From an uncultured Lachnospiraceae bacterium (GTDB lineage: Bacteria; Bacillota; Clostridia; Lachnospirales; Lachnospiraceae), in NCBI GenBank assembly GCA_902779355.1, contig CACZBF010000003.1:1-64000 (forward strand): a stretch of 64,000 nt of DNA. Direction: 5' to 3'. The notes beneath the pieces are model-generated. The model did no database searches, was not told the origin of the DNA, and was given only the letters and a program-made list of their open reading frames with translations. Position numbers and translations under genes: made by a program. Of this stretch, positions 1 through 9,283 are shown one piece after another; position 1 is the stretch's first letter, and the number at the start of each line of letters is the position of its first letter.

Positions 1-289
1 AAAGCGAAAAAATCGCTGTTTTACGCACTTTTTCAAAAGAAAATTTGGTAGCAATGTGGTTACGAGATAAGCCTTCCGGCTAACGACTGAACAGTAACAA
101 CGCCGGCGGGCTCGGAATTTGCTGTCCTTTTTATTGGACACTTCGTGCGTACAATAGAGATTGTAGAGCACAGGAGATAGGACAAGAAGGAGGACAGATA
201 TGGATAGAGCAGAGAGAGCGGAACGGTTTTGGTACTGGATCTTATTCAGTGAGCGGACGCGTAACCAGCGGTGCAAAGGATGCTGTATG
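1..289. other. Stretch without a convincing gene, downstream of the pilT-like gene
   Basis: No recognisable RNA gene or complete protein is visible here. The first roughly 90 bases stay open in short frames with stops, so the tail of a gene lying outside the window is possible but not shown. A good Shine-Dalgarno (AAGGAGG near 187-193) precedes an ATG at 200, but that frame runs into the antisense of the pilT-like gene. No clean hairpin plus T-run terminator for the minus-strand gene was seen. Confidence 0.4.
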
Positions 290-1237
290 TTATGCAGACA
301 CTACGGCATGTGCAGCGGCAATGTCCGCTATCCTGTCTTCGCGGATCATACGGCGGATCTCGTCAGTCACCAGCATCGTATCGAAGCTGGAGACAGGACT
401 TTCGTCCGCGCTTCCTAAATCGAGGGTCTGGGAGACCACAGCGGTCAGAGAGTTTGCGATCCGGGAGCAGGCCGTTGACCGACGGTCTGCAGGGAAGGAG
501 CCGATCAGACGCATGATGGTCTGGATGATGCCCTCCGTATGCATCGGGGCGAAGACGAGACGGCCGGACTCCGCAGCGGTGAGCGCGAGGCGGATGACAT
601 CAGGATCATCCATCGCGCCGAGCAGGATCACATCCGGGCTCTGACGGAGCGCAGAGAGCATAGCGCTTTCAAAAGAGTCAGTATCGGTCATGATCTCGCG
701 CTGGCTGACAAGGCTCATCTTATGCGGATGGAGAAACTCGATCGGGTCCTCGATCGTGATGATGTGCTTGACCTGTTCGCTGTTGATCTTGTCGATCAGG
801 CAGGCGAGCGTCGTGGATTTTCCACTGGCAGCGGGACCGGCGATCAGGATGAGCCCTCGTTCCTGATTGGCAAGCGCCATGACTTCTTCCGGGATGCCAA
901 GCGTATTAGGATCCGGTACTTCAAAACGGATGATACGGATGACTGCGGAGAGCGCGCCTTGTTGACGATAAGCATTGACACGGAAGCGGGAGACCCCTTC
1001 CAACGTAAAGGAAAAATCATCATCCCCGTGACGGAGCAGCCGCTCTGTAGAGCGGTTATCGGCGAGACGGTAGATGGATTCCACAAATGCTCTGGTATCG
1101 TCCTCCAAAAGCAGGATCTCATTGAGCTTTTTGATGGCACCGGATGCTTTATAGGTTAGCGGATGGCCTGCGATGACGAAGATGTCGGAAGCGTTTTTTT
1201 CGGCAATCTCCTGCAGGGTTTCTGCGGTATCGATCAT
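290..1237 (-). CDS. PilT-like type IV pilus/secretion ATPase, divergent
   Basis: The 315-aa protein belongs to the PilT/GspE secretion ATPase family, which powers pilus retraction or extension from the inner face of the membrane. Visible motifs are a Walker A loop GPAASGKS (residues 134-141), an Asp box TIEDPIEF (161-168), a Walker B strand PDVILLGAMDD (201-211) and a His-box-like LVFAPMHTEG (227-236). PilT proteins normally read GEMRD in the Walker B segment; here the catalytic glutamate position is alanine (GAMDD), so ATPase activity may be weakened. The start is the ATG at 1237, preceded by AAAGGA. The gene stands alone and divergent from secG, with no pilin or assembly gene in the window. 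Family assignment is firm; a role in twitching, competence or something else is open. Confidence 0.8.
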   Translation of the reverse strand: MIDTAETLQEIAEKNASDIFVIAGHPLTYKASGAIKKLNEILLLEDDTRAFVESIYRLADNRSTERLLRHGDDDFSFTLEGVSRFRVNAYRQQGALSAVIRIIRFEVPDPNTLGIPEEVMALANQERGLILIAGPAASGKSTTLACLIDKINSEQVKHIITIEDPIEFLHPHKMSLVSQREIMTDTDSFESAMLSALRQSPDVILLGAMDDPDVIRLALTAAESGRLVFAPMHTEGIIQTIMRLIGSFPADRRSTACSRIANSLTAVVSQTLDLGSADESPVSSFDTMLVTDEIRRMIREDRIADIAAAHAVVSA

Positions 1238-1260
1238 GGCAATCGTTCCTTTCGCGTCTT

Positions 1261-1289
1261 ACTATAGCATATTTCCCCACATTTCTCCA
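1261..1289 (-). promoter_or_regulatory. Predicted sigma-A promoter of the pilT-like gene
   Basis: On the minus strand a TATAGT -10 box (1266-1261) lies 17 bp from TGGAGA (1289-1284). The -35 is a poor match, so this is a tentative call. It sits back to back with the secG promoter. Confidence 0.35.
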
Positions 1290-1297
1290 GATTTCTC

Positions 1298-1326
1298 TTG
1301 AAATCGAGGAAATGCAATGCTATAAT
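1298..1326 (+). promoter_or_regulatory. Predicted sigma-A promoter of secG
   Basis: TTGAAA (1298-1303), a 17-bp spacer and a perfect TATAAT (1321-1326) lie 27 bp upstream of the secG start. This is a near-consensus vegetative promoter. Confidence 0.75.
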
Positions 1327-1353
1327 ACTTGTTGCGTTTGACGAAAGGAGTCT

Positions 1354-1599
1354 ATGATGGAAATCGCAAAAACAATCCTTACCATTGTATTTATCATCAT
1401 CTGCATATTTTTGACGGTCATTATTCTGTTACAGGAAGGCAAGTCCGCAGGACTCGGCGCGATCAGCGGCGCAGCGGAGACCTACTGGGGCAAGAATAAA
1501 GGACGGTCGATGGAAGGAGTCCTGATCAAGATGACCAGAATCGCTGTGATCGGATTTCTTGTGATCGCCGCAGTCCTAAATATCGGCAGCTTTACCTAA
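1354..1599 (+). CDS. secG: Preprotein translocase subunit SecG
   Basis: This 81-aa protein has two hydrophobic segments (about residues 5-27 and 60-78) joined by a loop containing the conserved LLQEGKSAGLGAISG-type stretch, the hallmark of SecG. SecG assists SecYEG-SecA protein export at the membrane. Length and topology are normal for the family. The ATG at 1354 follows AAAGGAG and is chosen over the ATG at 1357 because of spacing. The order secG-rnr-smpB is a common Bacillota arrangement, supporting the call. A terminator-like hairpin separates it from rnr. Confidence 0.92.
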   Translation: MMEIAKTILTIVFIIICIFLTVIILLQEGKSAGLGAISGAAETYWGKNKGRSMEGVLIKMTRIAVIGFLVIAAVLNIGSFT

Positions 1600-1622
1600 G
1601 CCGGATCGAAACAGACATACGG

Positions 1623-1654
1623 GCCGTTGCAGACAGTTGCAACGGCTTTTTCTT
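1623..1654 (+). terminator. Intrinsic terminator or attenuator between secG and rnr
   Basis: GCCGTTGC (1623-1630) pairs perfectly with GCAACGGC (1639-1646) around an 8-nt loop, followed by TTTTTC. It probably ends or tunes readthrough from secG into rnr. Confidence 0.8.
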
Positions 1655-1676
1655 TATCAGAAACAGGAGAGAAAAC

Positions 1677-3692
1677 GTGAGTAGAATCGGGCGGAAGTAT
1701 CATACTTCCGGAAAAAGAAAAAAGAATACACATGCCACCAAAAGAGGTGGTAAGCGCGAGAAACGGATCGTCGTGAAAAAGGTACGCATGACGGGGTCCT
1801 TCACGGCCAATAAAAACGGCAACGGATTCGTGACCGTGGAAGGAGAGGAGCAGGACATCCTGATCCCGGCGGAATATACCGGAGACGCGTTTCATAAGGA
1901 CACCGTGGAGATTGAGCTGGTCCCGCGCCACGGCAAGCGAAAAGAAGGAAAAGTTGTCAAGGTGCTGGAACGCGGCTGCAAGGAGCTGGTCGGGACCTAT
2001 CTGGATTTCCGCACCTTTGCGATGATGCGGCCGGATGACCCGCGGCTGTATCGTGAGGTCTTTTTGAAAGAGCGCCCGGCAAATGTACATGACGGGGACA
2101 AGGTTGTCGTGGAGATGGATGATTACGGTGCGCCCGGACGGAGCCCCGAGGGGCATATCGTCGAGCTGATCGGTCATGCCGGAGAGCCCGGGACGGACAC
2201 GCTTTCCATTCTGCGTGCCTATGGGATTCCGACAGAGTTTCCGGAGCATGTGCTTGCGGAAGCGGAGACGATGCCGGAGAGGATCGCCGAGGAAGACTTC
2301 GGATCCAGGCGTGACTTGCGCGAAATTCAGACGATCACGATCGACGGAGAGGACGCAAAGGATCTGGACGATGCGGTTTCTCTTTCCATGGATGGAGAAA
2401 ACTACCTTCTCGGCGTGCATATCGCGGATGTGAGTGAGTATGTGAAGGAGCACAGTGCGCTGGATATGGAAGCACGTGCGCGGGGGACGTCCGTATATCT
2501 GCCGGATCGCGTTGTGCCGATGCTGCCGCAGCGGCTTTCAAACGGGATCTGCTCCTTAAACGGTGAAGAAGACCGGCTGACGCTAAGCTGTCTGATGACG
2601 ATCGATCCGAAAGGAAAAGTGATCGCGCATGAGATCACGGAGTCGGTGATCTGTACGGCGCGCCGCATGAGTTATACCGAGGTGCAAAAGCTTTTGGATG
2701 ATGCAGATCCTGCGCTGGCCGAAGAATGCAAAAAACTGATCCCTATGATCCGCAAGATGGAGGAACTTGCGCAGATCCTCCGGAAAAGAAGAAATGACCG
2801 CGGCGCGGTGGATTTTGACCTTCCTGAGAAGCAGATCCTTCTCGACGAAAGCGGGAATCCGACAGAGATCAAGCGATATGAACGGAATGAAGCGACGCGG
2901 ATCATAGAGGACTTTATGTTGGCGGCGAATGAGACCGTGGCGGAGCATTGCTTCAGGAAAGAACTGCCGCTCGTTTACCGGACGCATGAGGAGCCCGATT
3001 TGGAAAAACTGCAAAAGCTGTCATTGCTGGTGCAGAATTTTGGCTTTACCTTACGTCTCCCCGGTGGCAAGGTGACGCCAAAGGAGATCCAGTCGCTCCT
3101 GAGACGGATCGAGGGAAGTCCGGAGGAAGACATGATTGCACGCATGACGCTGCGTTCCATGATGCAGGCGAAATATACGGTCGAGTGCACCGGCCATTTC
3201 GGATTGGCGGCAGAGTTTTACTGCCATTTCACATCGCCGATCCGACGTTATCCGGATCTGATCGTGCACAGGATCCTGAAGGAGTTGATACACGGGAAGT
3301 TTTCTCCGGCGCGCAGAAGCCACTATGAAAAATGCCTCCCCGAGATCGCACGACATTCCTCCGTGACCGAGCGCCGGGCCGTGGAGGCAGAGCGTGAAGC
3401 GGACAAACTGAAAGAAGTACAGTACATGGAGACAAGGATCGGAGAGATCTTTGAGGGCGTTATCAGCGGCGTGACCGGATGGGGATTTTATGTGGAGCTG
3501 CCGAATACGATCGAGGGTATGGTTCCTGTTGCGTCATTACGCGGAGAGTATTATCATTTTCATGAGACGACCTGTGAGCTCATCGGAGAACGGACCGGGA
3601 AGCGATATCAGATCGGACAGCACGTTCGGATCAGAGTGGATCGTGCGGACAGGCTGCTGCGGCAGATCGATTTTGCCGTGGCCTCGGAATAA
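1677..3692 (+). CDS. rnr: Ribonuclease R (RNB family 3'-5' exoribonuclease), short form
   Basis: The 671-aa protein degrades structured RNA 3' to 5' and partners with tmRNA-SmpB in clearing non-stop mRNAs. After a basic N-terminus (about residues 1-35) come cold-shock/OB regions, then the RNB catalytic domain with TIDGEDAKDLDDA (221-233), whose aspartates D223, D229, D231 and D232 match the metal ligands of RNase R/II, and a C-terminal S1 domain (about 590-668). It lacks the N-terminal helix-turn-helix of typical ~780-aa RNase R, and the Lys-rich tail is absent. The start is GTG at 1677 with AGGAGA upstream; the preceding terminator leaves no room for a longer N-terminus. smpB follows 12 bp downstream, fitting the functional link. 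Confidence 0.93.
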   Translation: MSRIGRKYHTSGKRKKNTHATKRGGKREKRIVVKKVRMTGSFTANKNGNGFVTVEGEEQDILIPAEYTGDAFHKDTVEIELVPRHGKRKEGKVVKVLERGCKELVGTYLDFRTFAMMRPDDPRLYREVFLKERPANVHDGDKVVVEMDDYGAPGRSPEGHIVELIGHAGEPGTDTLSILRAYGIPTEFPEHVLAEAETMPERIAEEDFGSRRDLREIQTITIDGEDAKDLDDAVSLSMDGENYLLGVHIADVSEYVKEHSALDMEARARGTSVYLPDRVVPMLPQRLSNGICSLNGEEDRLTLSCLMTIDPKGKVIAHEITESVICTARRMSYTEVQKLLDDADPALAEECKKLIPMIRKMEELAQILRKRRNDRGAVDFDLPEKQILLDESGNPTEIKRYERNEATRIIEDFMLAANETVAEHCFRKELPLVYRTHEEPDLEKLQKLSLLVQNFGFTLRLPGGKVTPKEIQSLLRRIEGSPEEDMIARMTLRSMMQAKYTVECTGHFGLAAEFYCHFTSPIRRYPDLIVHRILKELIHGKFSPARRSHYEKCLPEIARHSSVTERRAVEAEREADKLKEVQYMETRIGEIFEGVISGVTGWGFYVELPNTIEGMVPVASLRGEYYHFHETTCELIGERTGKRYQIGQHVRIRVDRADRLLRQIDFAVASE

Positions 3693-3704
3693 AGGGAGTG
3701 CGTC

Positions 3705-4166
3705 GTGAGCGGAAATATCAAGCTGATCGCAAACAATAAAAAAGCATATCATGATTTTTTCATTGAGGAAAAATACGAGGCGGGCGTCTGCCTGCACGGC
3801 ACTGAAGTGAAGTCTCTCCGCATGGGCAAATGCAGCATCAAGGAAGCCTATGTGCGGATCGAAAAGGGGGAGATGTTTGTCTACGGGATGCATATCGCAC
3901 CTTATGAGAAAGGCAATATTTTCAACCGGGATCCGCTGCGGCCGAAGAAGCTCCTGCTTCATAAAAGAGAGATCTTAAAGCTCGAGCAGGGAATCCAGGC
4001 CAAGGGTTATACGCTTGTCCCGCTGCAGGTTTATTTTAAGGATAGTCGGGCGAAGGTGGAGATCGGGCTGGCCAAAGGAAAGAAGCTTTACGACAAGCGG
4101 CAGGATATCGCAAAGAAGGATGCAAAGCGTGAGATGGCACGCGAGCTGAAAGAACGGAATCGCTAA
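3705..4166 (+). CDS. smpB: SsrA-binding protein SmpB
   Basis: This 153-aa beta-barrel RNA-binding protein carries tmRNA into stalled ribosomes. Diagnostic segments are [19 protein letters not shown]-like at the N-terminus, the conserved GTEVKSLR, and a basic C-terminal tail ([18 protein letters not shown]) that inserts into the empty mRNA channel. The GTG start at 3705 follows AAAGGGAG. It lies between rnr and dapF. Its RNA partner ssrA is in the same window but about 6 kb away at 10317, separated by cell-wall genes and a kinase, whereas the two are often adjacent in Bacillota. Confidence 0.96.
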   Translation: MSGNIKLIANNKKAYHDFFIEEKYEAGVCLHGTEVKSLRMGKCSIKEAYVRIEKGEMFVYGMHIAPYEKGNIFNRDPLRPKKLLLHKREILKLEQGIQAKGYTLVPLQVYFKDSRAKVEIGLAKGKKLYDKRQDIAKKDAKREMARELKERNR

Positions 4167-4176
4167 GGAGGACATC

Positions 4177-5019
4177 ATGAAGTTTACGAAAATGCACGGC
4201 TGCGGTAACGATTACGTTTATGTGGACTGTACAGCGCAGGAGGTCAATGCGCCGGGAGAGGTAAGCAAAGTGATCTCCGACCGACATTGCGGGATCGGCT
4301 CCGATGGGTTGATCCTGATCTGTCCTTCTGATGTCGCAGATGTCCGGATGAGGATGTTCAATGCGGACGGGTCTGAGGGTGCGATGTGCGGTAATGGGAT
4401 CCGCTGTGTCGGGAAATATGCATACGACCACGGGCTCGTGCAAAAAGAAGAGATCACAGTTGAGACCGGCAGCGGCATCAAGACGCTGCAGCTCCATACC
4501 AAGGACGGGATCGTTAAAACCGTGACGGTCGATATGGGAAAGCCTGAAACGGCACCGGAGAAGATCCCTGTGAACCTGCAAGAGCGCGTGGAGGCGCTGA
4601 TCGATCATCCGATCACGGTCGACGGCGCAGATTGGCGGATTACTTGTGTTTCCATGGGCAACCCGCACGGTGTCGTGTTTGTAGAGGAAAACAAAGACCT
4701 CGATCTGCCGAAGATCGGACCGCACTTTGAACATCATCCGTGGTTTCCGGATCGGATCAATACAGAGTTTGTCAAAGTCCTCTCGAGAGATGAGATCAGT
4801 ATGAGGGTATGGGAGCGCGGTTCCGGTGAGACGATGGCCTGCGGGACAGGCGCCTGTGCATCCGTGGTGGCGTGTGTTCTGAATGGTTTGACAGAAGAGA
4901 CTGTGACGGTTCATCTCCTCGGCGGGGATCTTAGGATCACCTATGACCGTGTGGCGGAGCGCGTCCTGATGGAGGGCGGCGCGACGGAGGTCTTTTCGGG
5001 AGAGATCACACTGCCATAA
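4177..5019 (+). CDS. dapF: Diaminopimelate epimerase
   Basis: DapF interconverts LL- and meso-diaminopimelate, giving the meso-DAP used for lysine and peptidoglycan. The 280-aa length is typical. Both catalytic cysteines are present: C71 in AMCGNGIRC and C222 in MACGTGACAS. The ATG at 4177 has AAGGAGG just upstream, overlapping the end of smpB by design of the operon (10-bp gap). The next gene, murE, consumes the product, so the pair is metabolically coherent. Confidence 0.96.
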   Translation: MKFTKMHGCGNDYVYVDCTAQEVNAPGEVSKVISDRHCGIGSDGLILICPSDVADVRMRMFNADGSEGAMCGNGIRCVGKYAYDHGLVQKEEITVETGSGIKTLQLHTKDGIVKTVTVDMGKPETAPEKIPVNLQERVEALIDHPITVDGADWRITCVSMGNPHGVVFVEENKDLDLPKIGPHFEHHPWFPDRINTEFVKVLSRDEISMRVWERGSGETMACGTGACASVVACVLNGLTEETVTVHLLGGDLRITYDRVAERVLMEGGATEVFSGEITLP

Positions 5020-5068
5020 GTAGTAAAAGTCACCAGCAGACAGCCGAAAGGCGGAAAGAGAGCAGACG

Positions 5069-6535
5069 ATGAAGCTGAACACGTTATTGGAACGCATAAA
5101 ATATGAAGTCGTACAAGGAGACACGGCGAGAGAGGTCGGACGGCTCATTTACGACTCAAGGAAGCTGAAGGAAGGCGATCTGTTTGTCTGCATCCGCGGC
5201 GCTAACTTTGATGCGCATGAGCATGCGGCAGCGGCAGCGGAGAAAAAGGCAGCGGCTGTCGTGATCGAGCATGACATCGATCTCACGTCCATGGGCAGTA
5301 CGACTGTGATCCGCGTGGAGGACACGAGGGATGCGCTTGCTGAGCTTTCGGCGGCTTATTTTTCTTATCCGGCGGAAAAACTGATCACGATCGGTGTGAC
5401 CGGGACGAAAGGAAAAACGAGCACGACTTACATGATCCGCGATATCTTAGAGGGCGTCGGCGTTCGCACAGGGCTCATCGGCACGATCGAGACCATCATC
5501 GGCGAGAAGCGGACACCGAATACGAATACGACGCCGGAATCGTTCCTGATCCAGGAAGCGATGGATCAGATGGTGAAAGCCGGGACGAGAGCCGTTGTGA
5601 TGGAGGTTTCCTCACAGGGGCTGATGCTGCATCGCGTCGGCGGTTTCACGTTTGATTACGGGATCTTTACGAACCTGTCTCCGGACCATATCGGGCCGAA
5701 TGAACACAAGGATTTTGACGATTATAAGCGGTGTAAAAAGATGCTGTTTTCCCAGTGCTGGAAGGGGATCTTTAACATCGACGATCCCTATGCGAAGGAA
5801 ATGATGGAAGGGGCTTCCTGCGAGTGCGAGACATTCGGCCTCGCGGAGGAGGCGGATTACCGCGCTACAGACATTTCACTCTTTCAGGAGAAAGGGAAGC
5901 TTGGCACCGCATACAAGGTTTCCGGAAAAGCAAATTTCCCGGTGCGCGTGGATGTGCCCGGCAGTTTTTCCGTACATAATTCTCTCGCAGCCATTGCGGT
6001 CTGCCTGCATTTTACAGACAACGTGAAACGCATCCAGGACGCGCTTGGCAATATCGCTGTAAAGGGGAGAGTCGAGATCATTCCCGTCCGTGACGACTAT
6101 ACCGTCATGATCGACTACGCACACAATGCGGTGGCGCTGGAAAGCCTTCTGCAGACGATCCGCGAATATGATCCGAAACGCATCGTGACGCTCTTTGGCT
6201 GCGGCGGCAATCGCGACCGCAACCGCCGTTTTGAAATGGGAGAGGTGAGTGCGAGGTTATCCGACCTCACGATCGTGACTTCCGACAACCCGCGCTACGA
6301 GGATCCGGAAGCGATCATCGCGGACATCATCACAGGTGTGGAAAAAGGCGGCGGTACATATGAGAAGATCACGGACAGACGTGAAGCGATCCGCTATGTC
6401 CTCGAACACGGCGAACCCGGAGACGTGATCATCCTCGCCGGCAAAGGGCATGAGGATTATCAGGAGATTGAAGGAAAGAAATATCCGATGGATGAGCGCG
6501 TCATCATCCGGGAGATCAAACAGTCTTGGAACTGA
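5069..6535 (+). CDS. murE: UDP-MurNAc-tripeptide synthetase (MurE)
   Basis: The 488-aa cytoplasmic Mur ligase adds the third amino acid to UDP-MurNAc-L-Ala-D-Glu. The ATP loop TGTKGKTS (111-118) and the Mur ligase central region are clear. The C-terminal signature DNPRYEDP (near residue 408) is the form associated with meso-DAP addition rather than lysine, consistent with the adjacent dapF. Its 3' end overlaps the 3' end of a convergent histidine kinase gene by 20 bp, so no terminator separates the two transcripts. Confidence 0.95.
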   Translation: MKLNTLLERIKYEVVQGDTAREVGRLIYDSRKLKEGDLFVCIRGANFDAHEHAAAAAEKKAAAVVIEHDIDLTSMGSTTVIRVEDTRDALAELSAAYFSYPAEKLITIGVTGTKGKTSTTYMIRDILEGVGVRTGLIGTIETIIGEKRTPNTNTTPESFLIQEAMDQMVKAGTRAVVMEVSSQGLMLHRVGGFTFDYGIFTNLSPDHIGPNEHKDFDDYKRCKKMLFSQCWKGIFNIDDPYAKEMMEGASCECETFGLAEEADYRATDISLFQEKGKLGTAYKVSGKANFPVRVDVPGSFSVHNSLAAIAVCLHFTDNVKRIQDALGNIAVKGRVEIIPVRDDYTVMIDYAHNAVALESLLQTIREYDPKRIVTLFGCGGNRDRNRRFEMGEVSARLSDLTIVTSDNPRYEDPEAIIADIITGVEKGGGTYEKITDRREAIRYVLEHGEPGDVIILAGKGHEDYQEIEGKKYPMDERVIIREIKQSWN

Positions 6536-9101
6536 GCAACTCCAATATCTTTTTATAGTCAAAATTCCCTGCCGCATCCTTCAACTGTTCAAAGAGGGCA
6601 GCATGCTCCTCGGGGATGCGGTAGTCTGACATCTCGTCAAAGATTTCATCCAGACGGTCGCAGGACAATGCTTCAGCTGCAGCCCGGATTTCATCATACA
6701 TCACATCCAGAATGGATGCGTCGGCGACAGGCTTTTCATCGACCGAGGCAGAGCTGCTTTCAAAGAGTTTCTCTATCGGTTCTTTTAAACTTTCACACGC
6801 GGTTAGAAAGTCATCATGATGCGCCTTGATGTATGCCGTGTCACCGCTTTTTCCGGCATTTTCCAATGCCTGTGCTTCTTCGCCAAGCCCTTCTGCGCCG
6901 ATGATCCGCAGCGAAGTTTTCAGCGCGTGTACTTTCGTCGTATAGTTTGTAAAATCTTCTTCGGCAAGCAACGCGTTCAGATCTTTAACTTTCTCATCGA
7001 CCGATTCGACATAGATCTGCAGGACGGAAAGATAGCCGTTGATAGATCCGTTGTGCTGCAAACCATACGAGACGTCGATCTGGGGCTGATCTTTTAATGC
7101 CGCAAGTTCTTCCGGGATATCTCCGGACACAGACGACGCATCGGATTCTTTTGCTGCCGCGCTTACATCACCAGCGGCATCGGAATCTTCCGTCTCCTTC
7201 GCCCCCGCATCCTCCTTTTCCAGGATCTCTTCCGGCAGGAGCTCGCGGATCTTGCTTTCCAGCTGATCCGGGTCGATCGGTTTCGTCAGATAATCGTCAA
7301 ATCCCGCGGCCATATACTGCTCACGCGCACCGGAGATCGCATTTGCCGTCAGGCAGATCACCGGCGTGTGGAGGTTCGGATTGGAAGCGTCCGCTTTCAG
7401 ATCATGCAGTGTCTCGATGCCGTCTTTCACCGGCATCAGATGATCCATAAAGATGATGTGATATTTCTTTTTGCGCGTCATCGCAAGCCCGGAATTGCCG
7501 TCGGTTGACGCATCCATCTGCACGCGGGTTTCTTTCAGCAGGTTTTTCAACACGCGCAGATTCATGGGGTTGTCATCGATCACGAGAATCCGGGCATCCG
7601 GCGCGACAAATTTCTGATGATAGGCGCTCCGCTTCGCGAGTACGTTGTGATAAGACTTTTCATAATCACCGAGCGGCTCCCATTTGACGACGTCCTGCTT
7701 CAGGCGGAAAGAGAAGGTCGAGCCTTCCTCATAGACGCTTTCCACTTCCAGACGGCTGTCCATCATCGACAGGAGCTGCTGCGTGATATTCATGCCAAGG
7801 CCGGTCCCTTCCACATTACGATTCCGTTTTTCCTCGATGCGTTCGAACTCGGAAAAGAGTTTTGCCATGTCTTCTTCTTTGATGCCGATCCCGGAATCTT
7901 TGACCGAGACAACAAGGAGGATCTGATCCGGCTCATCCGCAACCTTTTCATAACCTACGGAAAAGTTGATCCAGCCCTTATTTGTATACTTGACGGCGTT
8001 GGTCAGGATGTTGCTTAGGATCTGCTTCAGACGGATCTCATCGCCGTGCAGGAGCTTTGGGAGTGTTTCGTCAAAATCAAGAAAGAGCCGCAGCCCTTTG
8101 CCTTCCATGCGCAAACGTGTCATATTCACGAGATCTGCCAGGACGGTTGTGATGTCATAATCCACCGGAAGGATCTCCAGTTTCCCCGCCTCAATCTTCG
8201 AAAAATCAAGAATATCATTGATGAGCCCGAGCAGCGTATTTCCGGCTGTCTTGATGCTGCCTGCGTACTCCAGGATATTCTCATCGCTGCTTTCGCGCAG
8301 GATCATCTCGTTCATGCCGAGCACTGCATTGATCGGGGTACGGATCTCATGAGACATATTCGCAAGGAAGGCGGACTTCGCTTTGTTTTCGGTTTCAGCC
8401 TCCTCTTTGGCCTCCTCCGCGGCATTCATATCGAACACCACAAAGACGTAGAGAACGATCTCCGCGCCGACGATCGACATGTTGGCAAGAGACAGCCCGT
8501 AGTAGAAGAACTGGAGAATTGCAGCGAGAATGGGCATGGTCGAGAACAAAAAGAGCGGCAGACGCATGCGCATCCGGATCTTTTTGCCATGCTGTATGAT
8601 GGCGGAAAGCTGGAGGATCAGCGCGATCAGCGGAAGGGCAAAGCTGATGGGATAACCTGCGGCGCGTTGATACCGATTCGTCTCATCAAAGGTATAAAGG
8701 AATCCGGTAAACAGATTCAGAAAGACAAGGAGTTCTCCGATCCCAACGATCCCATAGACAGCCTTGAGGCGTTTCGGGACTTGCGTGAGTTCGCCCTCGT
8801 GCGTCAGCATATCGGACAGATACATATTGAAACCGAAGACAGTGAAAAGAGAGAGCGCGAATACGAGATAATTGCTGATCCGCACCATCCACCAGCCAAG
8901 CGTGCTTACATCGCCGCGGAAAATATAGGCAAACCGGTCGAAGATCAGCAGGAACATACCGCCGGCTTCCGTCAGCGTCAACGCGATCTTGCGGAAACGC
9001 GGCATCCCTCGTGTCAGGAGGATGAAAAAAACGATAATGCCGCAAATGCTGCTCATGCAGAGCATGATGTTTAATTGATAGGTTCTCAGCAGATCAAACA
9101 T
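6516..9101 (-). CDS. Membrane hybrid sensor histidine kinase with receiver and Hpt domains
   Basis: The 861-aa protein starts with several transmembrane segments (about residues 10-235), followed by a phosphoacceptor helix with NMSHEIRTP, a HATPase domain (EGTGLGM near 440), a receiver domain (LVIDDNPMN, phospho-Asp in FMDHLMP) and a C-terminal Hpt domain (HALKTSLRIIG). It can therefore run an internal His-Asp-His relay. The frame extends to 9185, but the ATG at 9101 is preferred because GGAG lies just upstream and the membrane region starts there. It is a clear paralogue of the kinase at 38797. Its ligand and output partner are unknown. It converges on murE with overlapping stop regions. Confidence 0.88.
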   Translation of the reverse strand: MFDLLRTYQLNIMLCMSSICGIIVFFILLTRGMPRFRKIALTLTEAGGMFLLIFDRFAYIFRGDVSTLGWWMVRISNYLVFALSLFTVFGFNMYLSDMLTHEGELTQVPKRLKAVYGIVGIGELLVFLNLFTGFLYTFDETNRYQRAAGYPISFALPLIALILQLSAIIQHGKKIRMRMRLPLFLFSTMPILAAILQFFYYGLSLANMSIVGAEIVLYVFVVFDMNAAEEAKEEAETENKAKSAFLANMSHEIRTPINAVLGMNEMILRESSDENILEYAGSIKTAGNTLLGLINDILDFSKIEAGKLEILPVDYDITTVLADLVNMTRLRMEGKGLRLFLDFDETLPKLLHGDEIRLKQILSNILTNAVKYTNKGWINFSVGYEKVADEPDQILLVVSVKDSGIGIKEEDMAKLFSEFERIEEKRNRNVEGTGLGMNITQQLLSMMDSRLEVESVYEEGSTFSFRLKQDVVKWEPLGDYEKSYHNVLAKRSAYHQKFVAPDARILVIDDNPMNLRVLKNLLKETRVQMDASTDGNSGLAMTRKKKYHIIFMDHLMPVKDGIETLHDLKADASNPNLHTPVICLTANAISGAREQYMAAGFDDYLTKPIDPDQLESKIRELLPEEILEKEDAGAKETEDSDAAGDVSAAAKESDASSVSGDIPEELAALKDQPQIDVSYGLQHNGSINGYLSVLQIYVESVDEKVKDLNALLAEEDFTNYTTKVHALKTSLRIIGAEGLGEEAQALENAGKSGDTAYIKAHHDDFLTACESLKEPIEKLFESSSASVDEKPVADASILDVMYDEIRAAAEALSCDRLDEIFDEMSDYRIPEEHAALFEQLKDAAGNFDYKKILELLSSKTV

Positions 9102-9283
9102 AGCTACTCCGATGATGAAAAAGCCTTCAGTGCCTTGATGATACAAAGAGAAGCCCGCAGTGTCAAGGGAGGGTGCTATTTTCACGCGGGGCGGTCCTTT
9201 TATCCTGTGCTCGGTTATGGTACAATCATAGATGTTTCCGGTGTGGAACGTAATGATTCACATTATGAAAAGAGGTGTCTGAC

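Noticed and set aside
200-418. 72-aa plus-strand frame with strong Shine-Dalgarno near the window start
   Set aside because: More than half of it is the reverse complement of the pilT-like gene, it has no recognisable features, and no promoter could be placed. It may be a real tiny gene, but support is too thin.
8046-9074. 342-aa plus-strand frame opposite the hybrid kinase
   Set aside because: The minus-strand kinase has all expected domains; this frame is a composition shadow.
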